Source: Onchocerca volvulus
Taxonomy: Eukaryota > Nematoda > Chromadorea > Rhabditida > Onchocercidae
Assembly (NCBI GenBank): GCA_000499405.2
Contig: HG738141.1
Span: 866,171 to 930,170, forward strand
Length of the DNA: 64,000 nt
Direction: 5' to 3'
Part shown: positions 49,801 to 61,927 of the stretch, piece by piece
Position numbering within the stretch: the stretch's first letter is position 1
Layout: each line of letters begins with the position of its first letter
Notes under the pieces: model-generated
Seen by the model: only the letters and a program-made list of their open reading frames with translations
Told to the model about the DNA's origin: nothing
The model's database searches: none
Program-made: the position numbers and the translations under genes

Positions 49801-52800
49801 AATTGTGTTATTTTTGACTGAGTTCAGTAAAATTGCTTCAAGTTTTTATTTCTCTCATTCGATATATCCTATTGAATTTTAAGTAGGATAGTGAAATACA
49901 TTAAATTTTTTCTAATAATGGATCTTGTTTAAATTGAAATCTGGAATTGTGATCCTTCGACCCGATTAGGTAAAAATCATTATTCTTTATCTTTTTCTTT
50001 TCAATAATTTCAAAAATTATCAAGTCTGATATTTTGCTCGCGTGTTAAGTTTCAGCTTAAGCCGGGAAAAGATAAATATGCGAATCTAGTGATTTGGATA
50101 GGTACTGTGTTCATTAATTTATGATAGGAAAATATCTTACCTGCATTAAGATGTTTAGAATTTTATATTATATTAATGTATTTTCTTTCCCAAAAAAAAC
50201 CATTTTTTTTCAAATTTTTTGGCTCTAAGTATCTTAATTTTTGTAAAATTTCCGCATCAATGATTGCTTAATCATTTGAATTTTAGAAACGTTGTGCATC
50301 GTGGAATGGATCGAATACGACGTTCATTCCAAGAATCATTTCGTCGCCGGATGTCCGGGCAACATTTTATTCGTAGAACTCCACCCGGACGACATTCATC
50401 ATCGAAAAGATCAATGAACTCAGGTTCTGCTAAATCAGAATTATGGCAACCAGATGAAATTGCCGTTCGGAATGGTACTTGTAATTTCACTGTTAAGGTT
50501 AGAATCTTTGAAATGTTGAATTCAATGTAATAAACTGGATTGTTACAGTGTTTAAGAGGATTCAGGTTATTTCAATATTTTCCGAACTTTCAAATATTTT
50601 TAGCTTTGTTTTCGGATCCTCGAATGCATGGAATTTTTTAAATTTTCAAATTCATTTAATTTTTCATTCATTGTGGCTATTTGAATCATTTTTAAATTTA
50701 TAAAATCATTCAAGTATCTGGGCGGTATCGAAGTATTTGAAGCGCGTGGTATGCAAATTTGTGAAGAAGCTATGAAATTATTAAGAGTATGTTTTTTTTT
50801 TAAGTGTTTATTTTCTTGCTTAAATAATAAATATTGGATTACAGCTATTTGAATATATGTTATTTCTCAAAATTTACATTGATTTTCATGGTCTCGTTTA
50901 GAAATATCGGATTAATCTGATGAAAAAGATCATCAAATTCGATGTAAATTATATCAATCAGTTGTTTTATCTCTAATTTAATTAGTTGCATACATAAAAA
51001 TTGAAAGTTAGTTATAGACGATTACGATTTTTTCCTCTATGTAGAATATCTGAAATAAATTAAAATCCTCAAAAAATTGATAGCTACATCCATTCACTAC
51101 ACCGATTTTAAAACCGATAAAATATCGAAACTGCGTGATAGATTAAGTTCAACTTAATGTATGTTTTCTACAAAATCAAAGCTCTATTTTGTACTTTTTT
51201 TTTTAAAAAAAAGTAAGTAAGCACAATCAATGATTCAGTGATGTACAAAATTTTAGGGACAGCGACGACGACCAATTAAAGCAGTTCTGTATATTTCGGG
51301 TGATGGTTTACGTGTTGTCGATCAGGAAAGTTGTCGTGGCTTAATAGTCGACCAAACCATTGAGAAGGTTCCATTTTTTGTTTTTTCCTTTTTTTTCTTT
51401 AAATAATTTATCATAATGTCCCTCCTATTTTTCATTATTTCTCTATTGGACATAATGATTCTATCTAGACTTATTTGTTCTTCTTTTTTTAAAATCGTAT
51501 TCCTCCATCTTTTCACTCCTTAAATTCTGATTTATTTCCTTCCATTTCTTTGTATTTCTCCTACTGTCCATTTGATTTTGTTCTAATCACCTATTACTTC
51601 CATTCTTCACTGCTTCCTATTCGTTCTTATTATTTGGACAATAGTAATCAATTGTTTTATGTTCATTTTCTCAGTTTAAAAAAAAAAGCGGAAAGGATAT
51701 TAGAAATTGCATAGTTTATTTTTAAAATTGATTTTATATTTCAGGTATCATTTTGTGCGCCTGACCGAGGTCATGATAAGGGTTTTGCTTATATTTGTCG
51801 AGATGGGACATCAAGACGGTGGATGTGTCATGGCTTTCATGCAATAAAGGAATCAGTAAGTTTAACTTAGTAATCATTTAGAAGGAAATACATTGCTTAT
51901 TTGTTATCAAGCATTTCGTTTTTGCTTTTAAATTCAAAACTTCAAGTTTTGGATGAAAATTTTCATTTTCTTTAAGGGTGAACGTTTAAGTCATGCTGTG
52001 GGATGTGCGTTCGCGATTTGTTTGGAAAAGAAAAAGAAGCGTGATACAGAAGCTGCTGCAGCAGTGCAAGCAGCTGCAGGTTTACCACCTCTTGGTTGCG
52101 AGAAACCGAATGTCGCTGGTTTTACTTTAGATGCAATTACCCAACAAATACCATCTATTCCAATTAGGTTTATTTTTTAAGAGAATTCTGATGAAAATAT
52201 AAATCTTTCTAATAATAGAACATGCTTTCTTTTCATCTTTGATAACATTAGTATAGAATATTTGGTTATTCGATCTTTCCACTTTTGGTGGAATGCGAAG
52301 TGGCGATAGATAGATAGAATAATGTTATTTGAAAAAAACATCAATTAAAAAATTAGTACTGATATTTGCTCACTTCAAATTTTTGGTTTTTAAAAGTTAT
52401 TTTACTTGATTTTTATTTTCTAAAGGATAAATGGATTACAGAATTTTTCTAGAATTAGATTTGAGATTCCAAAATTTGCAAGCTTCGCTTGACTATCATA
52501 TATCTAACCTATTCGTATTGTCATTAGCAGCGACTGAGTATGTACTAGAGTATCTCTCAGAGATCCTGAGCAGACCTAAATAAATATTGTCAGATAGTCC
52601 GAATCATCGGTCACTGAAAGATTCGAATGATTTATTCCAATAAATATTGGACCAGGGCATAACTGGCAAGTATTGTAGCCTCTGCTATGAAAATTTACAT
52701 CAAGCAATTATTTAGTATTGCTAATAAAATTGGAATTGACAACTTAATTTTGTACTTTAATCTTCAGTTCATTCGAACGAAATAGTTGTAATGGCTCTTT

Positions 52801-55800
52801 TCGTCGATTATCAATAACAGAACGATTACGTGATCCGCAAACTGCGATCGTACAGCCACCTCCTGCAACTTCAAATCCGTCATCTGCATTACAAATCACG
52901 TCGAAACCAAGGCCTGTCGGAAATCCACTACTTCTTATAAGACAGGTGAATAATCCTTTGATTTACACTTTCGGTTCATTTTTCCACTTTTTTTTCTTTT
53001 TTTTCCCTCATAAGATATTCATCTTCCCAATAGGAAATAAAATTTGAATTTTACTGAATCGCGTTCAAACATTTATTTCCTTGATTTTAAATTTAGAATA
53101 TTTGCAGTTGCTTTTTATACTTCACTATAATTATGCTGTATCTATAACTGTAATGCTTCAAATAATTGCGCTTAAGAGTTTACTATTTCAAAATCGTAGT
53201 ATATCTAGAATATCCGTATTATTTTTTCAAGGGATCATTTTGTGCCCCTGCTTCATCTGTAATCAACACTGGTTCGTTTCATCGACAACTTTCACTTCGA
53301 TCATACCCGGATTCCCCAATTAAGATGGTTTGTGAAATAAATATTTCTAAATCATTTTTTTTTCTTTTTTATTAGAAAATTATGTATGTTTTCTTCTTTC
53401 ACTAATTTTGATTATGAAATGATTTCCAAATTTTAAAGACATAATGTAAAATATTGTATATTTTCAGCAGAAACAAATGTTTGCTACAGACATGGGAAAG
53501 GGTGAGCCAATTTTTGAAGATGATGAAGACAAACACTGGCTTAATAATGATATGCTGAATGAGGGAATCACTTTCGAAAATGCTCCATATTGTTCAGTGA
53601 AACATAATGGATTTAGGTAAAATTATCTAGCATTTCATTTTTAGTAAAATTATTAATTTTTTTCATTAGTCACTGATTTTCCTATTCTTTTTGTATTTTT
53701 TTGCACTCTTTTTCAGACAGTCATTATCGTATACGGCTGCACCACACCCTAATGCTTGTGATTTTAGTGGTTCTCAAGCATATAGTTTGGTGAATTCTCC
53801 ATTGCAAGTTCAAACCAATTATTTATCAAATGTTAATGGACCGGAATCCTGGTAAATTGATTGCATATTTTTAGTATACCTATAAAATAACCTTATTATA
53901 TAGGTAGTTATCATTTCGAGTTATGGCTCTTGCTGTAGATTATAGTAAAAAAGTAGAATTAAACCATTCATTTGTAGGTTAAGTAGTCCCATTTCAACAT
54001 GTCCATCAACGGCAAAATCAAAAGCTGATGAATGGTTGGAGCAAACATTGCGCTCATCACTATCATTAAATTCACCATCTAAAAATACTAACGATCTCAA
54101 CAGGGCAAGCCATACGATAGTTAAAGGTCTTATTTATTTTTTTCTAGAAATTATTAAATTTACATTTTATTTTTTTCTGGAACCCATTTAATTCGATGTT
54201 TCATTTGTCACGTTATTAAATCGTGTTTCATTTATTTAATTTGTCGATAAATTTCCTGCACTAGGCCTCATAGTTAAGATCTAGATGGTGTAATTTTAAT
54301 ACTTTTGTAGATATTTGATTGAGGTTTACGGACTTCCACTTGCAGAATCTATTGAAGTCTGGCGTTTGATCTAGCTTTTCTTTAAAAAATTTAATTAGTC
54401 TAGATTTTCTGAAGTGAAACAGTTCTGTACTTCATAAGATTTATTTTCTGGTAAATTTTTATTATTAATGTGATGAATCGATAACGTAAAGTAGTTAACT
54501 ATTTATATTTTCATAATTTAATCCACAAATTTATGTTTCCTCACTTCAGATGGGCCGCCACCAGATCAGCCACCTCCGCCGTTGCCAAGTTCGTCACTCT
54601 TTCAGAGTACAGGTTCGGAAAAACCGATCCGTTTCAGTAGTGATTTTTCGCAATACGAGCTGCCTACCATAACTGAAAATTTTTCATCTGTGAACGAGGT
54701 AAAGTTCAACCTTATAGAGTTTTGCCAACAATTTTGCATATAGATCTGATGGAAAATAAGGCGAGAAATGCAATTAGAAGTTAGGATTGCGATTATTTAT
54801 ATTAAGTTTGATGCATTTCGAAATCATCAAATTTGTGAATGGTTAACGAATAGATGTTGAAATAAGTAAAATGGATTCTAAAGGTTAGAAGTCCCGCTTA
54901 GCCTATCTGTTACGATTCGAATATATAATAATCTTTAAAAGTCGAATGTTTGATGCGAATTTCATCCAATAATAAGAAAATAATGTTTGAGCCGGTGAAA
55001 AATAGTTCACTTTTTTTTTTTTTTTTTTTATGAAATTTTCTTATTTTACAGAATGCTCCAGTTATGTCATCAACATTAAAGGAATCCGAAATTGATATTT
55101 TCGGTCAGCCAGTTTTCAGCGCGTTACTGTCAAATTCTCAGAGAAGTCCGAAGCAAAATAGTCAGTATTTGAAAAATTTAAATTAAAGTTAATACATAAA
55201 ATTTTGCTTATTATTTCAGTAATAAGTTTTTCACCATTATTCATCATTATGAATAATGAAATATTTTGTAAATCGACATAAAAGAGTCATGCCAACTGTT
55301 TCAGTTATTGTTCATATATAGACATGGGATAAGGCAATTGCATGAATATTCGCTTTCACTCAATTTGCTAATTCTTTTTCGAATTTATAAGAATCACGAA
55401 TTTCGTTTAAATTATGTTATTTTAGTAGATGAAATGTTTGATCATCCTTTAAGATAGTAATCGAGAAATGCTAATTTTCATCTTATCATCAATTTATTTA
55501 CTAATTCAGATTAATATGTGATTTGGAAAAAAATTTTTAGAGGATAAATTTTTGCTTTGATAATTGATTGTAGCATAGTTTACGAATTAACTTTTTAATG
55601 AAAAAAATTGTTTCAATGATTGCTGCTGACTGTGTTGCAATGGTTTTCAGGTCAGATGAATGAATATATGAATAACAGAACATCCGAAAAACCGGAAGAA
55701 ATTGATCCATTTGATGTCAAATGGTCCCATTTGGCTGTAGATGTTGCGAGAACATATCCAGTATCTGTTCGTTCAACCAATCCATTTTATTCGGAATCAA

Positions 55801-55817
55801 ACGCGGTGAAGATTTAA
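43874..55817 (+). CDS. num-1: Numb homologue (PTB-domain adaptor), 14 coding exons
   Basis: Exons: 43874-44082, 50287-50497, 50715-50786, 51257-51367, 51745-51855, 51977-52167, 52768-52945, 53232-53327, 53468-53616, 53717-53851, 53978-54126, 54550-54698, 55052-55160, 55651-55817. All phases agree; 678 residues. The ATG is 9 bp after an acceptor (TTTGTATTCTAAG), as for SL trans-splicing. Exon 1 encodes a basic, Ser-rich leader with seven glutamines. Residues 71-140 carry the Numb basic motif [13 protein letters not shown]. The PTB domain (about 125-260) shows [47 protein letters not shown] and [17 protein letters not shown]. Then [15 protein letters not shown], an aPKC-site-like stretch. The C terminus has DPF (642-644) and NPF (667-669), which bind AP2 and EH-domain proteins. 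Numb recruits cargo, classically Notch, to clathrin endocytosis at the plasma membrane and is segregated in asymmetric divisions. Confidence is lower only for exon 1. Confidence 0.93.
45601..45645. repeat. Perfect 18-bp inverted repeat in num-1 intron 1
   Basis: Arms 45601-45618 and 45628-45645 (TTTATATGAAAAAGTAAT and its exact complement) have a 9-base AT-rich spacer. The sequence just upstream (AATTTATATAAAAAAGTTCT) is a partial third copy of the arm. Confidence 0.85.
46101..46400 (-). pseudogene. Decayed reading frame of unknown origin inside num-1 intron 1
   Basis: The - strand reads about 95 codons with only two internal stops and no homopolymer bias: [57 protein letters not shown], then [17 protein letters not shown]. 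It is rich in charged residues and looks helical. The + strand frame 46117-46422 is its antisense shadow. I cannot assign it: an old mobile-element gene, a bacterial transfer or a nematode gene fragment are all possible. Confidence 0.4.
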
Positions 55818-57903
55818 TAGCAAGACTTTTTTTTATTCGCTTTTTTCTTTAAGTTAGTAATTGTTACTACAATCGTGATTTTATCATAATTTCTGTGAAA
55901 CTTTTTTTCTCTCAGTAATGAAAAAGGAGAAGAGAGAAAAAGAGTGGAAGATTAAAGTTTTGAAAGAAGAATTATATTTTTTTAAATGTGCTACAAATAA
56001 CAGTAATATCGAATTTCTTTTGTTTATTGAGATATTTCGTGTAAATTTCAAAAAACCGGTGCCACTGTTACTTATAGTACTAATTTTTCTGCCTTGATGT
56101 GAATGAAAATGAGAGCCACTTTTTTTTATTAAGAAGTTAAAAAAAAATTTCGCTGTAAATTGATATTATTATTTAAAAAAAAAAAAAGAAAGAAAGAAAA
56201 AAGGAAGTATAATTATCATTTGGTGTAAAATTGAATATCATTTGATATTTCAAAATATAGATGAAGTACTGGATATTTGAACAGTAATTACTCTATCTGC
56301 AAATCCTATTCTCTCGCTTTTTGTAAAGTATGTCTTTATTCATATATGAATATTTATTTATTTATTTTCATGTTATATGTGACTTGTTAAATTTCTGATT
56401 TTTGATAATTCCGATCTACGCATTATTACTAATAATAGTATAGTTATTGCACAGAAAGAAGGAAATCATTGAGACAATTTAGATAAGATTTCTATAGTGT
56501 TATTATGACTTATGTAATCCAAATTTTTTGTAAGTTCCTTATTCTAGAGACAATTGTTCGTCATTTAAGATGATTAGATGAATCTCTAATTCTAAACAAC
56601 AAATATTGGGAGAATGATTTTCCGTCACTGCTTATCAAATTCAGATTTATCTGAATTTTGTATTTTTCGATGATTTCAAAATAAAGGAAACTATATTGTA
56701 AGTTGCAATTCTTTTGTCGAATTCTGGGATGCTTTCGCTATGAATCCATATAGTACTATATTCTACAGTTGGTTAAAGCTTGCAGCCATTATTGTAGACA
56801 AATTTTTAGAAACTGTTCTATGTTTTCTGGTATTTATATATTTAATGACTAGTTTACAATTTTGTTCCTTTTTCCTTCCAAATAAAAGTTCCACTTAGTT
56901 TAGCGCAGAATCTTTGTGTTGATATGAAAATAAACACTATTGTTTGGCAAATTTATTATGCAAAATATCCTTTTCCGAATATCACTTCATATTTTGGAGA
57001 GAAAGGGAATGAGATTTATGTTTAAGTTATGAAAATGAGAATGAAACCTGACATCAAATAATTCATGTTTCAATTTGTTTGTCTCTCAAGTTTTAGAAGA
57101 TTTTAAAAATGAACGTTTTAGAAGGAAAATTTCATCAAATTGTTCCAATGTCAGGAGTCAATGGAAATTTAATGTTTGTTTGATAGTCATATAGACGATT
57201 TAAATATTTGATTAATCTATTGAAAATTTCAGATCAAATCTTCGTCCATCTTTTGTACATTAATTATTCAAATCTGTTTCTTTATCTAAATAATCGTTAT
57301 TTATTATTTATCATGTTTATGTGAATTCATTTTTCCGGCTTAGTCATAATTACGAACTTTTCCTTCTCTATACGTGTGATTTTCTTGTCATATTAAGTCT
57401 TAAATAAATTATTACTATATATTATGTAAAATGCATAATACTGGTAATTTTAATGAAATACATTTTAAATATATTCTGTGAATATATTTTTTATTAGCTA
57501 TTAATATTCAACTAATCGATAAATAATTATAATGTAATTCATCACTGATGTTAACTTTTAAACGCAATTTATCTCACTTTTGCATATAATTAATTCACAA
57601 GTGTATTTGGATAAAGAGATTGCAGTTTTATAATGGTTTATTTTAACTGATTGATCTTATTGATAGTTCAGTTTGATTGTGTGACGGTTCATTTGTCGTT
57701 GTAAACGATTTGTTGAGACAACGATACAGATAGAACATACTTAACGACAAAGTACAAATATCATTCCTTCAATCATTTCAATCTCAAATCTTTTCTGATC
57801 AAAAATTCCGGACTGTTTGACATTCCTCAAAGTCCTTTCTTCATCTTTCATCAATTCTGTCGATAAATATTGATTTATTAGCTGTCGCTAAAATTTATTT
57901 CAG
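55818..57903. other. num-1 3' region and spacer to the phosphatase gene
   Basis: AT-rich, with an A-rich (GAAA)n-like run at about 56175-56205. No further gene is seen. The first exon (5' UTR and possibly the first base of the start codon) of the phosphatase gene should lie in the right part. Confidence 0.4.
56680..56685 (+). terminator. Poly(A) signal candidate for num-1
   Basis: AATAAA lies 0.86 kb after the num-1 stop codon; a second (AAATAAAAG) is near 56880. The 55818-56700 stretch would then be 3' UTR. It is AT-rich and contains no coding frame. Confidence 0.35.
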
Positions 57904-60900
57904 TGACCAAAAAAAGAACAGTAAGACGACGGACGGCTACTCGAAGCACTAAAAAGGGTATTTAAAATGTATTCAATTAATGAATTCTATATTATCACTT
58001 TAATGGCAGTCTCTTATTGGTCATCTAAATGAAATGAAGAAAATAATTAAATGACAATGCTATTAGTCGAATTGCAAAATTTGGAATAATAATATTATTA
58101 TGAATTATGAATAACGATTCAGATGACAATTATTGTGAAAAAGTTTGGAATAATAATATTATTATGAATTATGAATAACAATTTAGATGACAATTATTGT
58201 GAAAAATAATAATTGTTATCTGAATTTCTGATTTGAATTACTGTAATTAGTGAAATCCCGAAAAATTCTGAATTCAAAATTACAACAAAAGCGAGCAGAA
58301 AAAAAAATTCTTAGAAAATATTTTAAAAATATGAACAATTTAGTGATACATTTTTCAGCGTTATTTAAATTTTGTTTACAAGATGTAAGAAATGAAATGT
58401 TGCAAAGTTTAAATTAAAAAATTTATTAGAACTCACCGATGAGGATGGGACACAAATGGAGCGCGATTCTCGGCCAAGCCGTCGCCGGATTACTGCTTTT
58501 CGAAAGGGACCGGAAAATCGAGAAATGTTGATTCAGATGAAAGCTTTTTGCACAACTACTGTTGCCACTGGAGTTCAGGTAAATATTACACCTATTTTTT
58601 CTCTCCTCTCTCTCTCCCTCTTTTTTTTTTTTTTTTTTTTTTGAATAAAAATTCTATTTTAATGGCTTTTTGTTTAAGCGTGAAGAAGTAATTTTTTCCA
58701 ACATTTAAATTTTAAATTATCACTTTTTTCGCTCTTTTTCTTCTCATATTTTCATATTTAATTTAATGCTTATTTATAATTTAATAAATCATATAACATT
58801 TGCTATCGGAATGTGTAAAATTTTACGTTGTATATCACTTAATAACTTGAAAAATGAAAAAATTAATACCATATAATTGTTTATTTTGAAAGAAAAAAAA
58901 CGAACAATTTGTCACAAATTATTCTAAATTTGATGAAATTTTAATTAAAATGATTAGCCATCAAGTAATTGTAATTTCATTTCCTTGTGTCATTTGCTAA
59001 TTAATTAATTCAACACAATTTGACAATATATATATACAAATTATTGTCAGATATTATCCATTGAGCAATATAAATTTATGCTATTATCAATTTCATGCAT
59101 AAATTCGATACCGTAGTGTTTTTAGGGTTTGATGAAAGAATTTAATGAAATACGGGCAACTAGCATACCACCATCACAGTTGGTTAAAACTGCATTTGAC
59201 AGAAATCCGGATAAAAACAGATACAAAGGTTAGTTAGATAATTCATTTAATTAATTAATTTAGTTCTAATTTTAGTCATTTAGCTTTTTTTTTTTTTGAT
59301 GATAAATTTACAATAATTTGATTTCGATTTTGACTTCTTAGACATGTTGAAAAATTATAATCATTGTTGATTAACTTTTCGGATATACGTATAAATAATA
59401 GTCCTTCTTGAGTAAACCAAAATGCTCAAGAACGATATCCGGTTAACCGGATATTTCTCTGTAGATGTATTTTGTGTTGATGAGACAAGAGTTGTGCTAA
59501 ATTATCCACCAAAAAAAAATGATTATATCCATGCAAATTGGGTTGATGTCGTTTCCATCAAACGTCGGTTTATCTGCACGCAGGTTTGTTTTTCTAATCT
59601 TTTTATCATTTTTTTTTTTTTTTTATTTCCTGATTGTTTCTTTCTTTCCTTTTTTCCAATTTTTTAAGAGGTTTCCTTTTTTTTTAATTTCATTTTCAAT
59701 ACATTTTAATGATTTTTAAAAATTTTCAATAATTACAGTTACTATGCAATGCAATGGCTATTCTGATCCTGCATCTATTTTTAAAATTTATATTTTAGAT
59801 ATTTCAAAATTTTTTAGATCTAAGATTGAAATTAATGTTGAATTTCAAAATATAATCTTAAATTTGAAAAAGATTTTTAATTTTGGATTTTAAAATAGTT
59901 TTGAATTCCAGTAAACGTCCTTGTTCTTAGGTTTTAAAACAAAAAAACAAAAAAACCTTGAATTCTGGTAAAGATTACTGATTTTAGATTTTGAAAAACA
60001 TATTTTGAATTCTAAAAAGAATTACTATTCTAGGATATTCCATTCTGTAAAAGTTATCATATATCCAATATTTGAGGCACCAAAAGAGAATACAGTAGAA
60101 GATTTCTGGCGTATGGTATGGCAAGAAGATTGTCATTCAATAGTCATGCTCTGTAATATCATAGAATCTGGCAAAAAGAAATGTGAACAGTACTGGCCAA
60201 CTGAAGAAGAGGAATCTGTAAGATAATGAACTTTTTAAAAAGATAAAATTACTTTAATTAATCAATCATCAATTAATAATTATCATTTTTAATTATTGAT
60301 TTCTGGTTTTTGAGAAATATAGAAGCTATTTTTTTTAATTGCAGAAAGAATATGGAGTTCTAAAGGTAACATGCAATCGTGTGATTCAAGAAGAAAAGAC
60401 ACTAACGATTACCAATCTTAGTGTAACCAATGGTAGCAAAAAATTATCAGTAGAACATATTGCTTGGAATGATTGGCCTGATCGTGGAGTACCCAATAAT
60501 TTCTTGGCACCATTTCGACTTTTACAACGAATCAAAAATCAGACACATGTTGTAATTCATTGTTCTGCAGGTATTTTTAATTATAATTTTGACAATTAGA
60601 ATTTTTTTCTTTTGTAAATAAAATATTCATCAAAGAAGCAATTCATGAGGAAATACCTGTATTGTTTATATTATAGTAAAGAATTTAGCAATTTGTAATT
60701 TATAAATTCTTCGATAGTTTTCATTGATAATTTTTGTAAGGTTTCTCAGTAATAAATTGTCTCTTTTAGGATAATTTGAGCATTAATTTTCATATTTCTT
60801 ATCTATATTACAATGTCATAATGAAAATATTGCCAAGAAATAACATTCGAAATTTTTAGAAAATATATTATATTTAGATACTTATATTATAAACCTTATT

Positions 60901-61655
60901 AAATTTATTAATTTTTAATGATCAGGTATTGGTCGAACGGGAACAGTTGTTGGTTTGGATGTAGCAGATACTATGTTTAACGATGGTATGAAAGTTACTA
61001 TGCGTGATGTAGTTCGAGAACTTCGTCTTCAACGTCACGGTTCCGTACAAACTGACATTCAATACGTTTACATACATCGTTGCATTTTGGCACTTTCGGA
61101 AAATCGAAAGGTATGCATCTTTCTTGTTTTAACAATTTTAAAATTTATGCTTAACCCTAAGTCAGTTGTTCACAATCCCGCTAATTTATTTTGTTGCTAA
61201 AAATCTCTTCGATATTTTGGACTCTTTTCTGCTCATTGAATTGTCAAACTATAAGTTTTTTCATTATCCGATAATGCCAAAAAGTAATAAGTAGATATTG
61301 AAAATGTTCAAAATTTTGTTTTTAAGTTTTAGTGGGAAAAAACTGAACTATTATAATTATTTTCATTTGAAAAATCGTTACTTTTAGCTGCAATAACAAT
61401 TAATTATAATAAATATTATAGTTTAATTCCATCTCACTTTTTTTTTTTTGCTTTATATCATAATTCTTTGTTCAATTAAAAATCAGAACCTATTAGTGAC
61501 TATACTATTTGATTATTAAATTGAATCAAATTGAAATCAAATACAAAAGAAAACAAATTTTTCAGCTCATCAAAAGAGATGAAATTGCGAGCTTTTTAAA
61601 AGATTTTGAAATACTTGCACATGCTCGTGGCAGTTTACCAACTCCAGCCAAATAG
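57904..61655 (+). CDS. Non-receptor protein tyrosine phosphatase, eight visible exons
   Basis: Exons are 57904-57957, 58430-58578, 59126-59228, 59465-59583, 60077-60217, 60345-60570, 60926-61110 and 61566-61655, all in phase. The first visible exon starts TGACC after TTTCAG and has no ATG; an upstream exon ending in A would give a split ATG and a 355-residue protein with a basic Lys/Arg N terminus. A single PTP domain shows NRYKD, KKNDYIHANWVD, NTVEDFWRMVWQE, the WPD loop AWNDWPDRGVP, the P-loop HCSAGIGRTGT (Cys262 and Arg268 on that numbering) and the Q-loop QTDIQYVYIH. All catalytic residues are present, so it should hydrolyse phosphotyrosine. The form (short, soluble, basic N terminus) is like the large nematode-specific PTP group. 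The intron 4 acceptor is TTTGAG, an unusual but phase-forced site. Confidence 0.9.
58080..58207 (+). repeat. 64-bp tandem duplication in phosphatase intron 1
   Basis: Two nearly identical 64-bp units start at 58080 and 58144. The last part (AGATGACAATTATTG) is followed by its inverted copy (AATAATTGTTATCTGAA, about 58206-58224), so the second unit ends in a hairpin. Confidence 0.85.
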
Positions 61656-61921
61656 GTTTTGAACAATACGTACGTGTGTACATGCGCATCATCATCATCA
61701 TTAACGACTATTTATTGAACAAATGATAGTTGCTATTCGAGAAATAGAGAAAATAATTTTAGTACAATATGTTTTCACGTCATTCTATTATCATACTGCT
61801 AAATCAATGGAATCCATTTGTGTTAATCATAAAATAACGCTCTTTCTTGCACAATTACACTTACATCTGTACCAATTCATATAATTGATATTCATTAAAA
61901 AAAAAAAAAAAAAAACATATC

Positions 61922-61927
61922 AATAAA
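61922..61927 (+). terminator. Poly(A) signal of the phosphatase gene
   Basis: AATAAA lies 270 bp after the stop codon at 61653-61655, just after a genomic poly-A run (about 61898-61914). Confidence 0.45.

Larger units (their letters stand above)
44083..50286 (+). other. 6.2-kb first intron of num-1
   Basis: The intron starts GTTAATTTG and ends TTTTAG, and the phases of both flanking exons fit. It contains a perfect 18-bp hairpin (45601-45645) and a decayed - strand frame (about 46101-46400). It has no recognised exon, although alternative promoters or first exons could lie here. Confidence 0.6.

Noticed and set aside
59344..59366. Alternative phosphatase exon starting ACATGTTGAAAAATT
   Set aside because: It matches phase but lacks the conserved family sequence that follows NRYKD; the acceptor at 59465 gives it.
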